Positions 33,897 through 37,993 of a DNA stretch of 37,993 nucleotides are shown here, one piece after another. Both the position numbers and the translations under genes were made by a program. Below the pieces are notes generated by a model that saw nothing but the letters and a program-made list of their open reading frames with translations, did no database searches and was not told where the DNA came from. Numbering within the stretch: position 1 is the stretch's first letter; each line of letters begins with the position of its first letter. This DNA is from Actinomycetes bacterium (GTDB taxonomy: Bacteria > Actinomycetota > Actinomycetes > Actinomycetales > Cellulomonadaceae): contig JAEWOA010000168.1 of assembly GCA_023461115.1 (NCBI GenBank), forward strand, positions 1 through 37,993, read 5' to 3'.

Positions 33897-35111
33897 TCAC
33901 AACACTCCCAGGGCGTCGACATCGACATCGGCCGTTTCGTCGACCGTGAGGGGCACGTCGGTGGACTGCAGCGCGAGCAGGAGCGCGCCCAGCATCTCGG
34001 CACGCGTGCCCAGGCCCGCTCGCACCACCTCGAGCGGCGCGATGCTGTTGGGCAGCGTGCCGCGGGCCACGGCGGCGCGCAGCGGCGCGACGAGCGACTC
34101 ACCGGTCTCCGCGAGCTCGCCGCCGACGACGACCATCTGCGGGTTGACCGCGAGCCCGAGGCCCGCGACCACCTGCCCGATGAGCGCGCCCGCGTGCGCT
34201 ACCGCGTCGCCGCAGCGCTCATCCCCCTGGTTGGTGCGCTGCACGATGTCGCGGAGGCTGCCCAGGCCGGGGGTCGGGCCGAGCTGCTCCAGGAGGGCGG
34301 TCCCACCCGCGAGCGTCTCGAGGCAGCCGTGCGCGCCGCAGCGGCATGGCGCGCCGTCCCGCGCGACGATGACGTGGCCGATCTCCCCCGCGGTCCCCGC
34401 GAAGCCCCGCAACACGTGCCCGCCGACGACGAGCCCCGCGCCGACCCCGTAGGACACCCGCACGAAGACGCTGTCCGCGACCTCCCGCGCGGCGCCGAGG
34501 GTGGATTCCGCGTAGGCGCCGAGGTTCGCGTCGTTGTCGACGTAGACCGGCATGCCGAGGCGCTTCTGGAGCACCTGGCCGAGGTGGATGTCGTCCCACC
34601 CTGGCATCAGCCCGGCCACCGAGATCATCCCGGTGCCCGCGTCGACCGGAGCCGGCACCCCCACGCCCATGCCGACGACGTCGCCCAGCGACGCGCCCAC
34701 GCGCTCGAGCAGGTCGACCACGAGCAGCGCGACCCGGTCCAGGGTGGTGTCGACCCGGTGCTCGGTCGGCAGCGGGAGCGCCTGCTCGACGAGGATCTCG
34801 TGGCTGAAGTCGCCGAGCGCGACGCGCAGGTGGCGGTGCCCCACCTGGACGCCGACCGCGAGCCCCACCCGGCGGGCGAGCGTGACCATCTGGGCACGCC
34901 GCCCGCTGCGGGTGGTGGTCGCGGTGTCGACGACGCCGGCCGCGAGCAGCTCGCGCACGATCGTCGAGACCGTCGCCTGCGACAGCCCCGTCGCGCTCGC
35001 GAGCTCCACCTGCGTCAGGCCGCCGTACCGCTTGACGGTCTCGGCGACGAGCTGGCGATTGGCTTCGCGCAGCGACGACTGGGAGCCGGCTGCTGCTGCT
35101 CGCCTGCTCAC
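33897..35111 (-). CDS. ROK family transcriptional repressor
   Basis: A 404-aa ROK regulator. An N-terminal winged helix-turn-helix spans about residues 15-75 (GLTQVELASATGLSQATVST), followed by a sugar-kinase-like fold with YVDNDANLGAYAEST (the catalytic-Asp motif), GVGAGLVVGGHVLRG and the zinc motif CRCGAHGCLE. The usual phosphate-binding D-x-G-G-T-K start is replaced by VGVQVGHRHLRVALGD, suggesting sugar sensing without kinase activity. It lies inside the sugar transport operon, 39 bp after the permease gene, so it probably represses this operon and is relieved by the transported sugar. Its operator should be upstream of the operon, outside the window. Confidence 0.92.
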   Translation of the reverse strand: MSRRAAAAGSQSSLREANRQLVAETVKRYGGLTQVELASATGLSQATVSTIVRELLAAGVVDTATTTRSGRRAQMVTLARRVGLAVGVQVGHRHLRVALGDFSHEILVEQALPLPTEHRVDTTLDRVALLVVDLLERVGASLGDVVGMGVGVPAPVDAGTGMISVAGLMPGWDDIHLGQVLQKRLGMPVYVDNDANLGAYAESTLGAAREVADSVFVRVSYGVGAGLVVGGHVLRGFAGTAGEIGHVIVARDGAPCRCGAHGCLETLAGGTALLEQLGPTPGLGSLRDIVQRTNQGDERCGDAVAHAGALIGQVVAGLGLAVNPQMVVVGGELAETGESLVAPLRAAVARGTLPNSIAPLEVVRAGLGTRAEMLGALLLALQSTDVPLTVDETADVDVDALGVL

Positions 35112-35150
35112 GGTCGCACCTTATCGATCGGCGATGTCGTTCGAGGGCTG

Positions 35151-36383
35151 CTAACTCGTCCCGGCGCGGCGCTTGTTGACGAGGTCGAACGCCACCGCGA
35201 GCAGGAGCACCAGGCCCTTGATCGCCATCTGCCACGACGGGTCGACCGCCATGATCGACAGGCCCATGTTCAGCACGCCCATGATGAGCGCGCCGACGAT
35301 CGCGCCCGCGACCCGCCCGATGCCACCGGTGACGGCGGCGCCGCCGATGAAGCAGGCCGCGATCGCGTCGAGCTCGAAGTTCTGGCCGGCCGCGGCGATC
35401 GCGGCGCCCGCGCGGGCCGTGGTCACCACGGCGGCCACGCCGGCGAGCGCGCCGATGTTGACGAAGATCATGAAGTCGACGCGCTTGGTGCTCACCCCGG
35501 AGAGGCCGGCCGCCAGGCGGTTGCCGCCGATCGCGTAGATGTGGCGCCCGAAGACCGTGCGCCCCATGAGGAACGAGTACACGACGATCAGCACGCCGAC
35601 GATGATCAGGACGATCGGGGTGCCGCCCGACGAGAGCGACAGGATGACGGTCAGGAGGCCGATCGCGATCGCGACGCCGACGAGGCGCGCGATGAACACC
35701 GGCCGTGACTCCATGTGCAGCTCGTGCTTGCGCAGCTGCTGGCGCGCGCGGAACTGGGAGAACGCGAACGCGGCGATCGTCAGGCCGCCGATCAGCAGAG
35801 TGACGACGTCCATGTTGTCGACGAACCCGAGGAAGTTGGGCAGCGAGCCCTTCGAGATCTTGATGAACGACGGCGGCAGGCCGGAGATCGTCTCGCCGAC
35901 GATCGCGAGCGCGAGCCCCCGGAACAACAGCATGCCCGCGAGCGTCACGATGAACGCCGGGATGCCGACGTACGCGACCCAGAAGCCTTGCCACGCGCCC
36001 ACCAGGCACCCGATCGCGATGCCGACGAGCACCGCGACCAGCCACGGCAGCCCCCAGTCGCGCATCGAGATCGCGACGACACCGCCGATGAACGCGACCA
36101 CGGAGCCCACCGAGAGGTCGATGTGCCCCGCGACGATCACCATGACCATGCCGATGGCCAGGATCATCACGTAGGCGTTCTGCTGGAACAGCGCCGCCAC
36201 GTTGTCCGGCCGCAGCAGGCGACCGTCGGTGAGCACTTGGAAGAGCAGCACGATGACGATGAGCGCGGCGAAGATGCCGTACTGCCGCGCGTTGCCGCCC
36301 AGGCCCGACAGGCGCTGGCTCAGCGGGACGCGCGCCTGCTCACCGGGCGGCATCGCGGGGGCGAGGTTGGTGTCGGTCGTCAT
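35151..36383 (-). CDS. mmsB: Multiple-monosaccharide ABC transporter permease (MmsB/GguB-like)
   Basis: A 410-aa sugar permease of the XylH/GguB (MmsB) group. About ten to eleven membrane helices are visible, starting with YGIFAALIVIVLLFQVLTDG and including the hallmark GHIDLSVGSVVAFIGGV (residues about 82-98) and GIPAFIVTLAGMLLFRGLAL. A cytoplasmic loop FSQFRARQQLRKHELHMESR separates the halves, as in MmsB. The late VGRTVFGRH-type segment (LMGRTVFGRHIYAIGGNRLA) is conserved. The ATG overlaps the ATPase stop by 4 bp (ATGA), so the two subunits are made together. The periplasmic or lipoprotein sugar-binding protein is not in the window. Confidence 0.93.
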   Translation of the reverse strand: MTTDTNLAPAMPPGEQARVPLSQRLSGLGGNARQYGIFAALIVIVLLFQVLTDGRLLRPDNVAALFQQNAYVMILAIGMVMVIVAGHIDLSVGSVVAFIGGVVAISMRDWGLPWLVAVLVGIAIGCLVGAWQGFWVAYVGIPAFIVTLAGMLLFRGLALAIVGETISGLPPSFIKISKGSLPNFLGFVDNMDVVTLLIGGLTIAAFAFSQFRARQQLRKHELHMESRPVFIARLVGVAIAIGLLTVILSLSSGGTPIVLIIVGVLIVVYSFLMGRTVFGRHIYAIGGNRLAAGLSGVSTKRVDFMIFVNIGALAGVAAVVTTARAGAAIAAAGQNFELDAIAACFIGGAAVTGGIGRVAGAIVGALIMGVLNMGLSIMAVDPSWQMAIKGLVLLLAVAFDLVNKRRAGTS

Positions 36384-37945
36384 CGGACAGTCACGTCCTT
36401 CTCCATCGTCATGTAGTGCATGAGTCGTTCCTGGGTCGCGTCGGCCCGGGCCACCTCGCCCGTCACGCGGCCCTGCGACAGGGCGTAGATGCGGTCACAG
36501 ACCCCGATGAGCTCGGGGAGCTCCGACGAGATGAAGATGATCGCCTTCCCCTCGTCGGCCAGCCGGTTGATGATCGTGTAGATCTCGTACTTGGCGCCGA
36601 CGTCGATGCCGCGTGTCGGCTCGTCGAGGATCAGGACGTCCGGGTCGGCGTAGATCCACTTGCTCAGCACGACCTTCTGCTGGTTGCCGCCCGAGAGCTT
36701 CCCGACGAGCGCCGTGACCGTCGGCGTCTTGATGTTCAGCTCCTTGCGGAACCGCTCGGCGACCTTCGTCTCCTCGCCGCGGTCGATGACTCCCCACTTG
36801 GCGACCTTGCCGATCGCGGAGCCGGAGATGTTGTGCTGGATCGTCGAGATGAGGTTGAGCCCGAACCTCTTGCGGTCCTCGGTCGCGTACGCGATGCCGT
36901 GCGTGATCGCGTCCTGCACCGAGCCGAGATGCACCTCCGTGCCGTCCTTGTACACGCGGCCCGAGATGTGCGAGCCGTAGGACCGCCCGAACACCGACAT
37001 CGCGAGCTCGGTGCGCCCCGCGCCCATGAGCCCCGCGACTCCGACGATCTCGCCGCGCCGCACGCTCAGGCTCGCGCCGTCGACGACCTTGCGCCCCTGG
37101 TCGATCGGGTGGTGCACGGTCCAGTCCTCGATGCGGAGCACCTCGTCGCCGATGCGCGGCGTGCGCGCGGGGAACCGGTTGTCGAGCGGCCGCCCGACCA
37201 TGCCCCGGATGATGCGCTCCTCGCTCACGGGCTCGGCGCCGCGCATGTCGAGCGTCTCGATCGTCTGGCCGTCGCGGATCACCGTCGTGGTGTCCGCGAT
37301 GGCCTCGATCTCGTTGAGCTTGTGGCTGATGATGATCGAGGTGATTCCGTGGTCCCGCAGGCCGGCGATCAGGCCGAGCAGGTGCGCGCTGTCCTCGTCG
37401 TTCAGGGCCGCGGTCGGCTCGTCGAGGATGAGGAGCTTGACCTCCTTGGAGAGCGCCTTCGCGATCTCGACGAGCTGCTGCTTGCCGACGCCGATGTCGA
37501 CGACCTTGGTGTCCGGCCGCTCGTCGAGCCCGACGCGGGCCAGGAGCTTGGCAGCCTCGGAGTTCGTCTTGTTCCAGTTGACGACGCCGCGCGACGCCTG
37601 CTCGTTGCCGAGGAAGATGTTCTCGGCGATCGACAGGAACGGCGAGAGCGCCAGCTCCTGGTGGATGATCACGATGCCCCGGTGCTCGGAGTCGCGGATG
37701 CTCTTGAACTCGGCGACCTCGCCCTCGAAGACGATCTCGCCGTCGTAGGCGCCGTGCGGGTACACGCCCGAGAGCACCTTCATCAGCGTCGACTTCCCGG
37801 CGCCGTTCTCGCCGCAGATCGCGTGGATCTCGCCCCTGCGCACGGACATCGTCACGTCGGACAGTGCCAGCACCCCCGGGAAGCGCTTGGTGATGTTGCG
37901 CATCTCGAGGATGTGGTCGGTGGTGGGTGTTGCGGTGGTGTCCAT
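36380..37945 (-). CDS. mmsA: Multiple-monosaccharide ABC transporter ATP-binding protein (MmsA/GguA-like)
   Basis: A 521-aa double-ABC ATPase of the GguA/XylG (MmsA) group. The N-terminal domain is canonical (Walker A GENGAGKST at 45-53; Walker B LLILDEPTAAL; H-loop ISHK). The C-terminal domain has the degenerate Walker A (GLMGAGRTE), ATEDRKRFGL and LSGGNQQKVVLSKWI typical of these proteins. NEQASRGVVNWNKT and VDIGVGKQQLVEIAKALSKE are close to GguA. It energises uptake of several monosaccharides with the adjacent permease. The ATG at 37945 lies 48 bp from the window end; an SBP gene is expected upstream. Confidence 0.94.
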   Translation of the reverse strand: MDTTATPTTDHILEMRNITKRFPGVLALSDVTMSVRRGEIHAICGENGAGKSTLMKVLSGVYPHGAYDGEIVFEGEVAEFKSIRDSEHRGIVIIHQELALSPFLSIAENIFLGNEQASRGVVNWNKTNSEAAKLLARVGLDERPDTKVVDIGVGKQQLVEIAKALSKEVKLLILDEPTAALNDEDSAHLLGLIAGLRDHGITSIIISHKLNEIEAIADTTTVIRDGQTIETLDMRGAEPVSEERIIRGMVGRPLDNRFPARTPRIGDEVLRIEDWTVHHPIDQGRKVVDGASLSVRRGEIVGVAGLMGAGRTELAMSVFGRSYGSHISGRVYKDGTEVHLGSVQDAITHGIAYATEDRKRFGLNLISTIQHNISGSAIGKVAKWGVIDRGEETKVAERFRKELNIKTPTVTALVGKLSGGNQQKVVLSKWIYADPDVLILDEPTRGIDVGAKYEIYTIINRLADEGKAIIFISSELPELIGVCDRIYALSQGRVTGEVARADATQERLMHYMTMEKDVTVR

Positions 37946-37993
37946 CTCGACCTCGGTGTTCGGCTCGCGGGCGCTTCGTCGCGCCGCGGGCCC

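Noticed and set aside
27403..35708. Very long plus-strand frames (1284 aa and 1514 aa) over DUF2207, smpB, ftsEX and the ABC/ROK genes
   Set aside because: They lie antisense to well-recognised core genes and show only compositional, motif-free translation.
1..37993. CRISPR array
   Set aside because: No regularly spaced repeats with unique spacers were seen; the only tandem repeat has three contiguous 18-bp copies and no spacers.

Overview
The window is a GC-rich actinobacterial chromosome segment. The order ftsE-ftsX-M23 hydrolase-smpB, a tmRNA with the tag ANSNRTDFALAA, and several starts lacking a Shine-Dalgarno suggest a Cellulomonas-like member of the Micrococcales. That placement is inference; no 16S or housekeeping marker is present.

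Region A (1-23.2 kb) is accessory DNA rich in defence genes. From the left edge, leftward-transcribed, it holds a type II Wadjet cluster: jetA (5147-3603), jetB (3606-2269) and the first 757 codons of the SMC-like jetC (2272 to the edge). jetD would lie outside. Upstream in the same direction are a zinc-ribbon protein (5951-5349) and an uncharacterised 416-aa protein (7291-6041), divergent from a TIGR04141/DUF6119 protein (7657-9282). Next come two small genes, one with two GRFVS-type repeats (9959-10416), then a complete type ISP restriction-modification enzyme (10547-15424) overlapping a GmrSD-like DUF262/DUF1524 nuclease (15424-17487). Two small hypothetical genes follow.

Region B (18.8-22.6 kb) is the most unusual part. 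Three tightly packed genes encode a 258-aa protein, a 339-aa protein with tyrosine-recombinase architecture but without most catalytic residues, and a 636-aa DDE transposase-like protein. The first two look like distant paralogs. I know of no named element with this composition.

Region C (23.3-32.9 kb) is core chromosome: ssrA (tmRNA, minus strand), a secreted matrixin-type protease, a LigC-type ATP-dependent DNA ligase, a DUF222/HNH protein with a LexA-type operator over its start codon, a DUF2207 membrane protein, smpB, an M23 hydrolase, ftsX and ftsE. FtsEX plus the coiled-coil M23 enzyme form a divisome peptidoglycan hydrolase module; SmpB and ssrA form the trans-translation pair. The switch from accessory to core DNA falls at the 3' end of ssrA, a classic island integration site.

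Region D (33-38 kb) is a leftward sugar ABC transport operon: a GguA/MmsA-like double ATPase, a permease, a ROK repressor and a second, single-domain sugar ATPase. The substrate-binding protein would lie right of the window.
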